A DNA stretch of 64,000 nucleotides, taken from positions 1,736,001-1,800,000 of the forward strand of contig JAFEKR010000007.1 of the NCBI GenBank assembly GCA_019022495.1, in the 5' to 3' direction. The position numbers were made by a program, and so were the translations under genes. The stretch comes from Epichloe hybrida (taxonomy: Eukaryota; Ascomycota; Sordariomycetes; Hypocreales; Clavicipitaceae). The notes beneath the pieces were generated by a model. It was not told the origin of the DNA, did no database searches, and was given only the letters and a program-made list of their open reading frames with translations. Below are positions 1-12,169 of the stretch, in pieces (positions within the stretch are counted from its first letter, which is position 1; every line of letters begins with the position of its first letter).

Positions 1-3000
1 ACTTCTATAATTTTTCCTATAATATTTAGTAAGGAAATAGGCCTTTATATATTAGCCTTTTTTATCTCTTTTATTATTTTACCTAGTTTTCTAATTACTA
101 CTACTCTAGTAGTCTAAAATTAGGCTAGGAAATACCTTACTTTAAGGATAGTGTTTAGGAGCTAAACTATAGCTTCTTTTACTAGCTTATTATAGGCCTT
201 AATAAGGCTTACTAGGAGCTTATTATTACCTAGTGCTTTCTAGCTAGCTATATCTAATATAATATCTAATATCTTTTCTAATTTAAACTAGTTATTATCT
301 AGGAATAGCGTATTATCTAGCTCTAGGAAGGTAAGGTCTAGGATATAGGAGAGGTTTACTATAAGCTTAGGGAAGAATCTTTATATAAGTATACTTGCTT
401 TATCCTTATATATAGTAACTAGGTTTAGGTTATTTTTAGTTCTTTTTAGCTCTAGTAGTCTAAGTAGTTCTAGGGGGGCCTAGCTTTAGAGCTAGGCCTA
501 TCTCTCTAGTCTTTACACTCCCTTATTCTTTCTTTATATATTAGCCTTTTATAAGGTATCTCTCTATATATTTCTTCTCTTAGTTTTAATAACTTATTCT
601 TAGTCCTTATTTACCTTAGTATAGGCTTACTAGTTTACTTCTATTCTCTATTATCTTTATTATCTCTTTACTTATCTAGCTCTAGTAACTACCTCTTTAG
701 CAGTCCTTAACTACTATACCTCTAGGCTAGGGAGCCCCTAGGGCTTTTATAAGGCTACCTTATCCGCTATTTATTAAAGGTTTATAATAAGCTAAGTAAC
801 GTATATATCTATCCCTTCTTTATTACGTAAATCTAGGGCGTTTTTAGGTTAAAAGTGTACTACTACCTTTACCTTTATATATAGTTTATCTATTATATTT
901 TACGTGTGTCTAGGGGCCTATAGGATATTATCTTATAGGCTAGTAAAGATGCTAATTAGCTATAGGATATAGTTAAATCTAGTAAGGTCTTTTACTCCTT
1001 TATAGTAAACTTAAATATCTAGGGTTACTTACGCTAGGTCTATAGTACTATCCTTATTATCCTTATATTATCTAGTTAGTTTCCCTTAGGGTATTACTAG
1101 TCTAAGCCTTTACTAGCTTATAAGTTCTAGTAGCTTATTTGCTTTATTAGTTATTTTATCTAGCCTATCCTAGAGGGAATGCTTTTAGTTAAAATCTCTT
1201 ATAAATACGCTTTAGTTATATAGTGTCTCTATATTAATATCTTATATAAGAGTGTTTTAGTTATTACTATAACCTTCTAAATAAAGGGAATAGATATTAA
1301 TCCTATGAATTTCCACTAGTAACTAGTTAGGCCCTCCTTAGGCTAACTATAACCTTATATTATGTTTCTTATTAATATATATAGCGTTATACTTATTATA
1401 GTATGTAAGTTAAAACTAGGCAAGGCCTAGTATAAGAGGCTATAGATATTTTATATATTCTTACTCTTAGATTACTATTATATTTATATTAGTTTAGTAA
1501 TAGAGTATAATATATATTAGGCTATCCTTCTTATTTATATTCTAGAAGAGAACTTATAATATTACTATATTAATTAGGGGGGTAGTAGTAAGTCTTAGCT
1601 ATCCTATGCTAGTTTTATTCTAGCCTTAAGTTATTCTATGTAGCGCCTAATACTCCTAGCTCTTAGCTATTTAGTGCTTTACTTTATGTTTATAAGTTAA
1701 CCTCTCTTTCTTCCTATTATTACTATAGGTTTTATAACTATACTAGCTCTCTCTTAGGCTAGAGCTAGGTTCTTACTAGGGGAGCTAAAGGTAAAGTAAG
1801 ATAGTTATTCTAGGTACTTAGCCTTTACTATATTTTACTTCTCTTTTAGCACTAGGTAGTCTCTAAACTAAGCTAGGTATAGTCTAAAGTATAAGATATA
1901 GTTTTCCTTAAGTTATCTATTTATTATTAGGTATAATAACTTACTATCTTTATACTAGCTAGCTTTAAACTTACTATACCTTAGTGTTACCTTATAGAAC
2001 TTAGTAATATATCTTATTTAGAATTAATTATAATACTATCTAGGTTATAAGGTCTTATTATATAGTTTAGTTTAAAATAGCTTTACTTTAAAGACTATTT
2101 TATCTTAGTATATCTTATTAGTATCTTTAACTTTAGCTAGTCTAAGAATTAAGGTAATTTACTAGGTGTTTTTACCTTAGGGGTATCTTATAGTTACCTT
2201 AATTATATTTACTTTATTTACTTTTCTAATTTCTATTACTAGGTTCTTAATAGATATATACTTTATTAAGAAACCCTTAATAATAACACTAAGTATATAG
2301 TAATAAATAGCTACCTCTAGGCTAAATACTTTAGTAATCTATTTTTAGTTTTCTTTATATTATACTATATTTCCTTTAAAGGTAATAATTATATCCTTAC
2401 TAAGAAGTCTTCTAGCTACTATTACTAAGGCTTACCTAATAGCTTTATTTATAGCTATAACTTTATCTTCCATGCCCCTAGACTAAAGTAATTCTTATAT
2501 AGTGTTTCCTTTTATAAGTACTTCTTTATATTATCTTCTAAGGACCTAGAGAGAGAGGGGGTTAGTATTTAGTTATTTTAGAGTAAGCCTAGCTATAATG
2601 CTAGCCTAGGTTAAGGAGTTATTATCTTTAGCTTCCTCCTTAATAGCCTCCTTAAGGGCTATTTTTAATACTTCTTTAGTAGTATAAATATTACTATTAT
2701 TAGTGTTTATAGTTCTTATTTTAGCTTAGGTATGGTTTACTACCTAGTTAGCTATAGCTAGTATAATACGCTATACTTAGGTAACTTTATTACTTAGGAT
2801 AAGGCTAGTAATCTTATTATAATATTTTATATCTTTAGGGTATGTAAATTAGTTCTAGTTTACTATTAGGTTATCTTTACTCCTTTAGATATTAAACTAT
2901 CTTATTCTTATATTTAGGTAGTAGCTACTCTAAGCTAGCCCCCCTAAGCCTATATTAATTACTATTAGTATCTTATTTACACTCTTACTACTAGCTCTAT

Positions 3001-3110
3001 TATAGTGTGATATTATAGGGGGGGAGAAATAAAGGCAAGGATTTTAAATATTAATGTGATTTGTATTTTAGAGGCGATTCCGGACCTTAGGGTCAGTGCG
3101 GAAAAGTTAT
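1..3110 (-). mobile_element. RIP-degraded LINE (non-LTR) retrotransposon, copy A
   Basis: AT-rich DNA without open frames and nearly without CA or TG, the RIP signature. Positions 1-190 match 15,431-15,617 in the same orientation, where a second copy carries recognisable non-LTR reverse transcriptase on the minus strand, so this copy is read right to left. The part seen here would then be the upstream portion (endonuclease and start of RT), cut by the window edge at 1. Near 3,050-3,110 the composition changes to a short stretch with CG, CA and GTG, perhaps the element's 5' end. The LINE identity rests on the match to copy B; domain borders cannot be placed because of the stops. Confidence 0.6.
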
Positions 3111-4857
3111 AAAAAAGTGCTTTTTAATATACCTTACTTAAGTAAAAGCTATACCTTAAAGAGACTTCTAATAAAGATAATTTAATCTATTATACCTCTA
3201 AAAAACACTATTTTAAAGAGATCTTTAAAGGAATTATACTAAATATAGGAGCCTTAGGCTAATTAACTACTAGTCTAGTATAAGCTAAAGCCTTACTAAG
3301 ATTAATGCTATTCTTAATAATTAAACCCTATAACCTAGAAGTTATTTGCTTTAGTGCTAGATTAGTAATAATATATAGCGTTATTTATATACTTATAAAG
3401 CTTAGCTAAATTAACTTCTATATCCTTAATATTACTATACCCTTTCTCTTTTCCCTTACTAATATAGATAAAATAAAGGTTAAGATTAATAACCTTACTA
3501 ATATATTAATTTAAAATAATAAGACTATACCTATTATGCGTAAATAAGGCTACCCTTAGTGGCTTCTAGAGGTAAGAGAAACTACTGCTTTTTACCTATT
3601 AGAAGGAGAGATTTATTAACTTTACTAAAGGTTTAGTTATCCCTTAATTTAATAGCTTATAAAGATCCTTTAATAAGCTAGTTATAATATTAAATACTAT
3701 ATAATTAAGAAGCTTACTAAAGTCTATTACTATTATTAGATAAATAGAAAAGCCCCTAGCTAGTTTAAATTCTCCCTTAAAGATAACTATAACTTTAACT
3801 ATAAGATTATTATTAATATTATATAAATTAATAGCTAGCTAGTCCTTTATATTATTAATTTAGTAACCTTATTTTAAGCAGCCTAATTCCTTAACCCTAA
3901 GAAGTAAAAAGCTTATAATATCTAGGATATAATTAGAGAGTGCTAGATTAATATATATCTAGGCCCTCTAGACTAGATTATTTATAATACTAGTAATAAC
4001 TTTACTTTAGCTAAATTTAGGTATTATACTTACTTAATATTAATTAATATTAATAAGATACCTATTAAAGCCTATAATAGTATTAGAAAGGTTAAAAGAT
4101 ATTATAAACCTCTTTACTAGGCTTATAATATTATTACGGATTTAATTAGTAAAGAGATTACTTCTAAGCAGAGTATTGTTTGTAGTGTATTTAGTGTAGT
4201 TTTTAGGAAAAATTTGTATTTGTAATGTAGTTTTTTTTTCTTGTAGTTAATATATTGTAGTTTTTTTTTTTTATAGTGTAGTGTATTGTAGTTTTTTTTT
4301 GCTTGTATTGTAGTGTAGTTAGTGTAGTTACTAACTACACTAACTACAAAAACTACAATGTAGTGTTAGTAAAAAAAAGTGGGCCTTTTTATTATATAAT
4401 GTTATTATAAGGATTAAAAGAAAGCTAGTTATATAGAAGCTTTTATTATTACCTATTTTACTTATTTAGTTATAGAATTTATAATATTTACCTTTTTTTA
4501 AGAATTTTACTATAACTAGGGTTATTTATAATATTATACCTTTTTAATAATACTATTATACTTATTACCTTATTTTACTAATATAACTTTAAGAAAAACC
4601 TTCTAATTATTTTATTTACTATTATTATTAATTATTTTATATTTTTATTATTAATTTAATTAAAAAATACCCTAAACTAATATAATTAAATTAAATTAGA
4701 AAACTAAATAAATATATAAAAGTTAAAAGAATATATACTTAGTACTTTAATATTATTATTAATATATATTCTTTACGCTAGCTAGCTAACTATGTAGCTG
4801 TTCCTAGTACTCCATCCGCTTAGTCAAGAGGGAAAACCCTTTGCTAGGGAGAAAAAC

Positions 4858-5127
4858 TGTTAGGAGCGCAGAGGTTAAAGATAGGATGTTCATCGAAGCG
4901 GGTCTTCGGAGAACCTTTAGGCCATGCGGATAATAAAGAGGCTAGCTAGCTACAAGATAGCTATGTGCTTATAAAGCAAGGTATTTATTAAAGACTATGT
5001 ATATTATTAGTGCTAGGTTAGAGATTAAAACCTTCACGCACCCGCCCCTAGCTAGCATTTATCTAGTAGCGACTGCGATAGTCTTAGCTATCACTTCGTT
5101 CTCAACCTTTCGGTGCAAGCCGTGACA
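4858..5127. mobile_element. Solo LTR of the gypsy family also present at 58,018
   Basis: A 270-bp unit from TGTTAGGAG to GCCGTGACA with TG...CA ends, flanked by the 5-bp direct repeat AAAAC (4,853-4,857 and 5,128-5,132). In reverse complement it aligns throughout with 58,018-58,287. It keeps many CA, TG and CG dinucleotides although the DNA around it has lost them. A clean target duplication and no internal sequence mean a solo LTR left by LTR-LTR recombination. Confidence 0.85.
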
Positions 5128-5762
5128 AAAACCCTCTTGCGTCTGTAAACAGGCCGGCGCCGACCCTCTTACGGGTCTGCGCCGCGTCTATTATTAATAT
5201 AATAAGAACTTAAAAAAATCTTAAACTATTTATTTACTATTTAAACTAATTAAATATTACTTTAAGCTTTATAATTCTAAAGCTTTAAGAAGTTATATAT
5301 AGTAACTTTATATATCTTATTATGATAATACATAAAGAAAGAATATAATAGACTAATATTTATAATTTATTAATAGATAACTAATAGTATTATTTTAATT
5401 ACCCTATATAGCTTAAATAAGCTATAAAAAATAAGTTTAACTTGTTTTTAAAAATAATACTAGGACTTAGTTTTATATAATATATTATACTTATTATAAA
5501 AGCTTTAATAACTTTTATAACCTTAATTACTATTATTACTATAATTACTATTATTTTATATTTATTATTATTTTAAAAAAACACAAAAGAGAAAACATTT
5601 TTATAATATTAATATTTTTAAAAACCTTAAAATACTAAGTTATTAAAAACTATAGCTTTTACTATAGTAATTTACTTATAATTACTAGTATTTATATTTA
5701 AGTTATTTATTTATTATTTATTTATTATTTATTTATTATTAAACTTTAACACTAATAATATT

Positions 5763-5905
5763 ATAAGTAATCTTAGTAATCTTAGTAATCTTAGTAATCT
5801 TAGTAATCTTAGTAATCTTAGTAATCTTAGTAATCTTAGTAATCTTAGTAATCTTAGTAATACTAGTAATATTAGTAATATTAGTAATATTAGTATTATA
5901 AGCTA
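5763..5905. repeat. 9-bp tandem repeat (AGTAATCTT)n
   Basis: About a dozen consecutive AGTAATCTT units, decaying to AGTAATATT near the right end, within hAT-like element 1. A short TTTATTATT-type repeat lies just upstream (about 5,705-5,745). Confidence 0.85.
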
Positions 5906-8900
5906 TTATAAGCTATTATAAGCTATAATAAGATATAATAAGCTACTTATATTAAGTTTACTAGTAGTTCTTTTTATAGTTTTTTAAAATAAGTAATAAT
6001 AATAATTTATAGAAATATAAAATAATTTATAGAAATAGTAAATAATATAATAAGAAGGTTTTTCTTTAAGTTATATTAGGGAAATAAAGTATTAAGTTAA
6101 ATAGTATTATTAAAAAAGTATAATATTATATATAACCTTACTTAGTTATAATAAAATTATAAAAATAATATAATATTATAAATTCTATAACTAATTTAAT
6201 AAAATAGGTAATAATAAAAGCTTTTATATAACTAGTATTCTTTTAACCTTATAAATACTAATAACTAATAAAAAGTCTAATACTATATTTATAGTGTTTG
6301 TAGTTAGTATAGTTTAGGAAAAAAAATTTATAGTGTAATATATTATAGTTTTTTTTTTTATAGTTAGTGTAGTGTAGTTTTTTTTTCCTTATAGTTAGTG
6401 TAGTTTATAGTGTAGTGTAGTTTATAGTGTAGTGTAGTTTATAGTGTAGTTACTACACTACACTACAAATACTACACTACACTACACGTTTTAGTGCAAT
6501 ACTCTACTCCTAATTAGTAACTCTAGATAGCTATTAAAGCTATTAATAACTTAGCAAGCCCTAATAGCCTTATGCTAATATTACTAGTCTTTAGAGCTTA
6601 CCTATAAATAATAGATAAGTTATTACTAAGTATCTCTATTATTTAATAAGCTAAAGTAATTTAAAAGGTAACTAATAAAGTCTACTATTACCTAGCTAAG
6701 AGATAGGTCTATAAGGCCCTTAGTGGCTAGAATAGCCTTAATATATTACTAATATATTAGCTATTACTATAAGCTAATATATATATATAGAGAGAAAAAG
6801 GTAAATAGTATAGCCCTTATAAGCTATTAGCTACTAATAAGGAGACTTATATAGTTAAGATACCCTATAGCTTAGCTAAGTTTTACTTTATAGTAATAAA
6901 GCTATACTATAAGGACTTATAGTATATAAGGGCTAATAAGTAAAGCCTTTAGGATATTAGGGAATATAACCTAGGCCTAGAGGTCCTTACCTATAATATA
7001 GCCCTTTCTTATACTATAGCCCTCTCTAATACTATAGTCTTATTATAAGAAAGGGCTAAGGGGGCTAGGAGAGATAAGCTACTTATAAAGGGTAATAAGG
7101 TAAAAGAAAAGAAAGAGATACTAGTAAAGAGAAAGTAAGGGAGGCTAAGGAAAAACCTTATAGTTTAATTTTATATTAAAAAGGGTATAAAGAAGCCTAT
7201 AAAGGCTATTAAGGCTAAAGGTAATCCTATAGAAAGCTATAGAGTTAAAGAACTTATAGTAAGCCTTAAGGTAACTAAAGCTACCCCTATAGGAAGCTAT
7301 AAAGCTAGTAGCCCTAAGGAAGTAAAAGTAAAGGTAATTAAGGCCTAGGTTTATAATCCTAAGAAGCTAATTAGACTTATAAAGCCTCTTATATTTATTA
7401 ATAAAGACTAAGAGAAAGTATTAATTAAGGGGATTATAGCTAGAGAAGTGCTAAATATAGTATTCCTTATAGTAAAAGAAAAGGCTAACTAAAACCTTAC
7501 CCTTTAACTTTACTAAGAAGGAAAGATTATAACCCTAGGGAGCCCCTTTAAATAATCTAACTAAGCTAAGATTAATACCTTATAAGCTTATAATATATTT
7601 AGATTTATAATATTTAATCTAGTAAAGTATAGAGGCTACTAGATCTTTAATTCTTATATAGTCTAAGAGATTAAAGGCAAAGGCACTAAATCACTATATA
7701 AGAAGTTATACCTTATTATATAAGGGCATAATAACAGAGGAAAAGAGGCTATCTTAACCTAATTACTAATAATATAGTAATTAAGCTAATAGATTATTAT
7801 AGCCCTTACTTTATTATTAAAGTAAAAGGGAATTTACCTTTAGCTATAAGATATTATATAAGCTTATATTTAATCCTAAATAACCTTAAATAAGCTAATC
7901 ATTATAAAGTTACTAAAGCAAATTATATACCTCTTTTTAAAAGGCATAATAATAGAGGTAATTAAGCCTCTCTATAGGATTATAAAGGCTAGAACCTACT
8001 AGTAGGTAATATATTTTTATTACTATAGGGATAATCTTAATATAATAACCTTAATATATAATCCTTACTTACTAATTATAGCCTTAAATAATAAAAACCT
8101 CTTTAGTATTATAGGAATATAAATAAATAATACGCTAGGCCTTAGTAATAATAACTTCTTTAAGAAAGAAAAAAAAGAGCTCTAGAAGGCAAAGTTTATA
8201 GCTAAAGAAAAATAATACCTAATAACTATAAATCCCCTTATCTTTAATAGCTATATTCTAACTTAAAATAATAATAATTTACTAACCTTAAACTAAAAAG
8301 GCTAAAGTTAGAAAATTAAGGAGATTAACTTATAATTACTAATAGTAAGGTAGGATTACGTAAAGCAAAGAGCCTAAGGGAGCTATATTATAATAGTCTA
8401 TTAACTAGAAGCATTATATAATCTATTAATTACTATATAACACTAAGAACCCTTTACTAATAATATCTTATAACTTAATAAATACCTTAAGTAGTAGATT
8501 AAGAATTAGTAATAAGGGCTATAGTATATCCCCTTAACTCTTAAGAAAGCAAAGCTCTTTATATTTATAGATAAGTCCCTTACTAATAATAAAGATCTAA
8601 GTTTATAAATTAGATATATTATTATAATTAGTAATAAAGTAATAAAGGAGAATAATACCTTTATCTTAAAAGGGAATATTATTATATATAGCTCTATAAA
8701 AAGCAAGCGTGTAACCTATAGCATACTTATATTTAAGCTATATAGCATAGTTTAAGGTGCTAATATTACGTATATAATATCTATAACCCTTTATATAATC
8801 ATAGACTAATTAAAGATATCTTAAATCCTAATAATTCTCTATATAGACTCTTTCTTATTATATAAATACCTTATAAAGCTAGGTATAATAAAAGAGAAGT

Positions 8901-9370
8901 AACTAATAATTAATATTATAGCTCTTTAGTAGTTATATAAGAGAAGGGAAGTCTATAAAGTTAGATAAATTAATAGTAGCGATAATCTAGCTAATATAAT
9001 AATAAAGGCATTGCTAAATTTAGCCCTTTTAACCTTAATTAATTTAAACGAATTAATAATTTATATAGAAGGATAGGTTAAGAGACTTATAAGGTTAGGC
9101 AGAGGGGAGAATTAATATAATAGGTATATAGGTATAGATTATAATAACTAGGTTAATAAGAATAACCAAAGCTATAATAGCTAATAAGAACTATGGATTC
9201 CTATTAAGGGATTTACTTATATATACTTTCCTTTAATCTGATTTTTATTACGTTTTTAGGCTCCTTTAGCTACAAAGAAAAGAGAGACTACTAGTATAGC
9301 TTCCTTTAGACCTTTAGATAATAGATAGTCTAACTATAGCTAAAGAGTAAAGCTACTAAATGGATGTATA

Positions 9371-9587
9371 TGTTATAGACTGGCCCCTAGGCGACTGCGA
9401 TAGGGCGTCGATATAGTATTAAGAGACTTAAGGAGAAAGGAGGAAGGGTAAGAGGCTATCCCTAGTAATGCCCCTTATACCCCCTTAGCTACTTATATAA
9501 GCCTCCTTTCCCTACCCTAATTGCTTTTATTACTCCTCTCTCTAATTACTATATAAATAATGCTTAGGCAAAGCCTAAGCCCTTATA
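9371..9587. mobile_element. 217-bp LTR-like repeat, copy 1
   Basis: From TGTTATAGAC to AAGCCCTTATA. A same-orientation copy of equal length lies at 23,723-23,939. It directly follows the copia RNase H region, so it may be that element's 3' LTR; it could also be a solo LTR of the gypsy element next to copy 2. I found no convincing 5-bp target duplication. Both copies end in TA where CA would be usual, compatible with RIP. Confidence 0.55.
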
Positions 9588-10960
9588 TATACCCTTACTT
9601 ACCTATTATTAATAAACTCCCCTCTGTATTAACCCCTAGTAATATACGTAATACCTATATTATATATGCCCTTAGTTATTATAATAAAAACTGCCCTTAC
9701 TAATAGCTATCTATAAAGCGTCTAATAGGCACTTGCCTTGCTACCTTATTATCTATTGTGGTAACCCCCTTACTTCTAGGTATTATTTTTATAGTGCGTG
9801 TAATATATTCGCCTTACTAATAGGTTATTTATTATGAATAATTGCCTTACCCTTACTTATTATGTGTAATATATTTGCCTTACTAATAGGTTATTTATTA
9901 TGAATAATTGCCTTACCCCTACCTATTTATAGTATACTTAATATAGGTATAACTTCTACTATAAATATCTCACTTTAGCTTATACTTATCTTACTTTCCC
10001 CTCTATATAACACTATCCCTCTATTATTATAATCCTATTATACTTTCCTTATTATCCTATTAGTTCTCTTCTTCTAAATAATTATTTCCTTTACTAAAAT
10101 ACCTTAACACTAAACTAGTGCCCTTACTCCTATAGCTTTAGTAGCTATAGGAGTAGCCACTTCTACTATACTAATATCCTATTTTATTAGTAAGTACCTT
10201 ATAAAAGGAAACTCTAATAATAAATAGTATACTATACCTAAATTAGTCTAGTATCCTTATAGTCCTTATATTAAATAAGCTCTTACTACTAGTGTCTTAA
10301 ACTATTATTTACCCTAAAGTAAGGAGTTATATCTTTCTTATTAGTAGTATTATATTACTTATATATAGTACACTAGGCTTTTATTTACTAACCTATAACT
10401 CTAATATGCCCTTAAGGATCTTAAGGCTAAAATTACTATAGGGATATATATTATTAAACCTAGAGTCCCTAAGACTATAACTACTAAGAAAAAGATACCT
10501 ATCTTATTATAGAGATACCACTATCTTATTAGTTACTAGAATACTTTCCTTAGCTAAGCGTAATTTAACCTAGCTCTTATTTGCTTAGCTCTTAGGGCAT
10601 CTCTAGTTATAGATACCCCTATAATAAACATAACTAGCCTTAATATTATCCCCTTTATTAGTGCTAGTCCTTTAGCTAGTTATAGTATAGCGTAGTCTAT
10701 GTAATAAGTCACTAGTATTTTGTTCTAATAAAACTAATAGGTTATTAGTAGCCTAAATACTATGCGTAAAGAAATGCGTAAATAGTTTACTACCCTTATC
10801 TAGGCGCTTACCCCCTATTATTATAGCAGGAACTAATATTATTATTAAATTACTAAGTTAGGTAATAACTCTCCTTCCTATTATTACTAGTGGCTTACTT
10901 ATCTCCCCTCTAAGTTAAAGTTAGCTAGTTTTCCTCCTAAACACACCCCTAAAAACCCTA
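9588..10960. other. RIP-degraded AT-rich DNA, no gene seen
   Basis: No open frame of note. It contains a 66-bp direct duplication (about 9,798-9,930, unit starting GTGTAATATATT) and a short perfect hairpin near 10,137-10,165 (CTCCTATAGCT / AGCTATAGGAG). Probably more retrotransposon debris, family unknown. Confidence 0.6.
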
Positions 10961-11024
10961 GAGCTAGCCAGAGTATTGCACTACATTGTGTATTGTATTG
11001 TATTGTATTAAATACAATACAAAA

Positions 11025-11278
11025 TACAATACAATACAAATAAAATACAATACAAATAAAATACAATACAAATAAAATACAATACAAATAAAATACAATA
11101 CAAATAAAATACAATACAAATAAAATACAATACAAATAAAATACAATACAAATAAAATACAATACAAATAAAATACAATACAAATAAAATACAATACAAA
11201 TAAAATACAATACAAATAAAATACAATACAAATAAAATACAATACAAATAAAATACAATACAAATAAAATACAATACA
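11025..11278. repeat. 16-bp tandem repeat (AAATAAAATACAATAC)n
   Basis: About 15 head-to-tail copies of a 16-bp unit just inside the left end of hAT-like element 2, preceded by a TATTGTATTG / CAATACAATA palindromic stretch (10,990-11,035). The unit is nearly invariant and keeps its CA dinucleotide. It produces long low-complexity open frames on the minus strand that are not genes. Confidence 0.95.
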
Positions 11279-11964
11279 ATATAAAGACCTTTGTAGTAAC
11301 TACACTAACTACAAACAATACAAATGTATTGTTAGGTAAAAAAAAAGTAGGACTTTTTATTAGCTAAGATTATTATTAGGATTAAAAGAGAATAAGTTAA
11401 TAGAAACCTTTTATTATTAGCTATTTTATCTAATTAGTTATGTAATTTAGAATAGAATATTATTTTAAAGATTTTACTATAACTAGGGTTATATATAATA
11501 TTATAACTTTTTAATAATACTATTATACTAAATACTTTATTTTACTAATATAACTTTAAGAAAAACCTTCTTATTACATTATTTACTATTACTTTTAATT
11601 ATTTTATATTTTTATAAATTATTATTATTACTTTTTATTTAAAAAAACTTAAACTAAAGGAATAATATAAAATAAACTACTAATAAACTTAATAGGAATA
11701 GCTTATAATAGCTTATAATAGCTTATATTAGCTTATATTACTAATATTACTTATAGTTATATTACTTATATAGCTCTTAATATTATTAGTGTTAAAGTTT
11801 ACTTATAAATAAATAACTTATAAATAAATAAAATATAAATACTAGTAAGTATAAGTAAATTACTATAGAAAAAGCTAAACTTTTTAGTTATTTAGTATTT
11901 TAAGGTTATTTGAAATATTAATAAAATAAAATACCTTTCTCTTTTATATTTTTTAATATTATAG

Positions 11965-12160
11965 TAATATATATATATATTCTTTACGCTAGTTAGCTAA
12001 CTATGTAGCTATTCCTAGTACTCTATTCGCTTAGTTAAGAGGGAAAACCCTTTACTAGGAAGAAAAACCCTCTTGTGTCTATAAACAGGCTAGCGCTAAC
12101 CCTCTTCTAGGTTTATGCCACGTTAGGTGTGACTAATTATAGGTGTTTATTGCTAGCTTA
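11965..12160. repeat. Conserved ~190-bp block, copy 2 of 3
   Basis: Begins TTCTTTACGCTAG, then an AAGAGGGAAAACCCT stretch and an AACCCTCTT stretch. Related blocks lie at about 4,765-5,190 (split by the solo LTR) and 16,740-16,935. It keeps CG and CA dinucleotides better than the DNA around it. Confidence 0.7.
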
Positions 12161-12169
12161 CGCTAGCCT

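Larger units (their letters stand above)
4169..6506. mobile_element. Non-autonomous hAT-like element 1 inside the copia integrase
   Basis: The ends are inverted: CAGAGTATTG at 4,169 and CAATACTCTA at 6,497-6,506 (last base A where G is expected, a RIP-type change). The flanking octamers are CTTCTAAG (4,161-4,168) and CTCCTAAT (6,507-6,514), which agree at 6 of 8 positions, one difference being C/T. The copia integrase reading resumes after the second octamer, which supports insertion there. Subterminal GTAGTGTAGTT-type repeats lie inside both ends and a long imperfect inverted repeat reaches several hundred bases inward. No transposase is readable. A 270-bp solo LTR sits inside (4,858-5,127). 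Confidence 0.7.
3115..9370 (+). mobile_element. RIP-degraded Ty1/copia retrotransposon, split by a hAT-like element
   Basis: Plus-strand translation through many stops shows eroded copia polyprotein in the expected order: GAG-pre-integrase and integrase (about 3,560-4,160), the integrase C-terminus resuming at about 6,515-6,900, reverse transcriptase (about 7,380-8,480) and RNase H (about 8,540-9,100, with a TDxSxxNNKDLS-like stretch near 8,570-8,610 and an SSIKxKRVT-like stretch near 8,690). The integrase is interrupted exactly by the hAT-like insertion at 4,169-6,506. No gag or 5' LTR was recognised, so the element is probably 5'-truncated against the LINE. An LTR-like repeat follows at 9,371. 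Family assignment is by pattern recognition. Confidence 0.65.

Noticed and set aside
10899..11318. 139-, 99- and 88-codon minus-strand open frames rich in Tyr, Phe, Cys, Ile and Leu
   Set aside because: They are translations of the 16-bp tandem repeat in three frames and have no other protein features.
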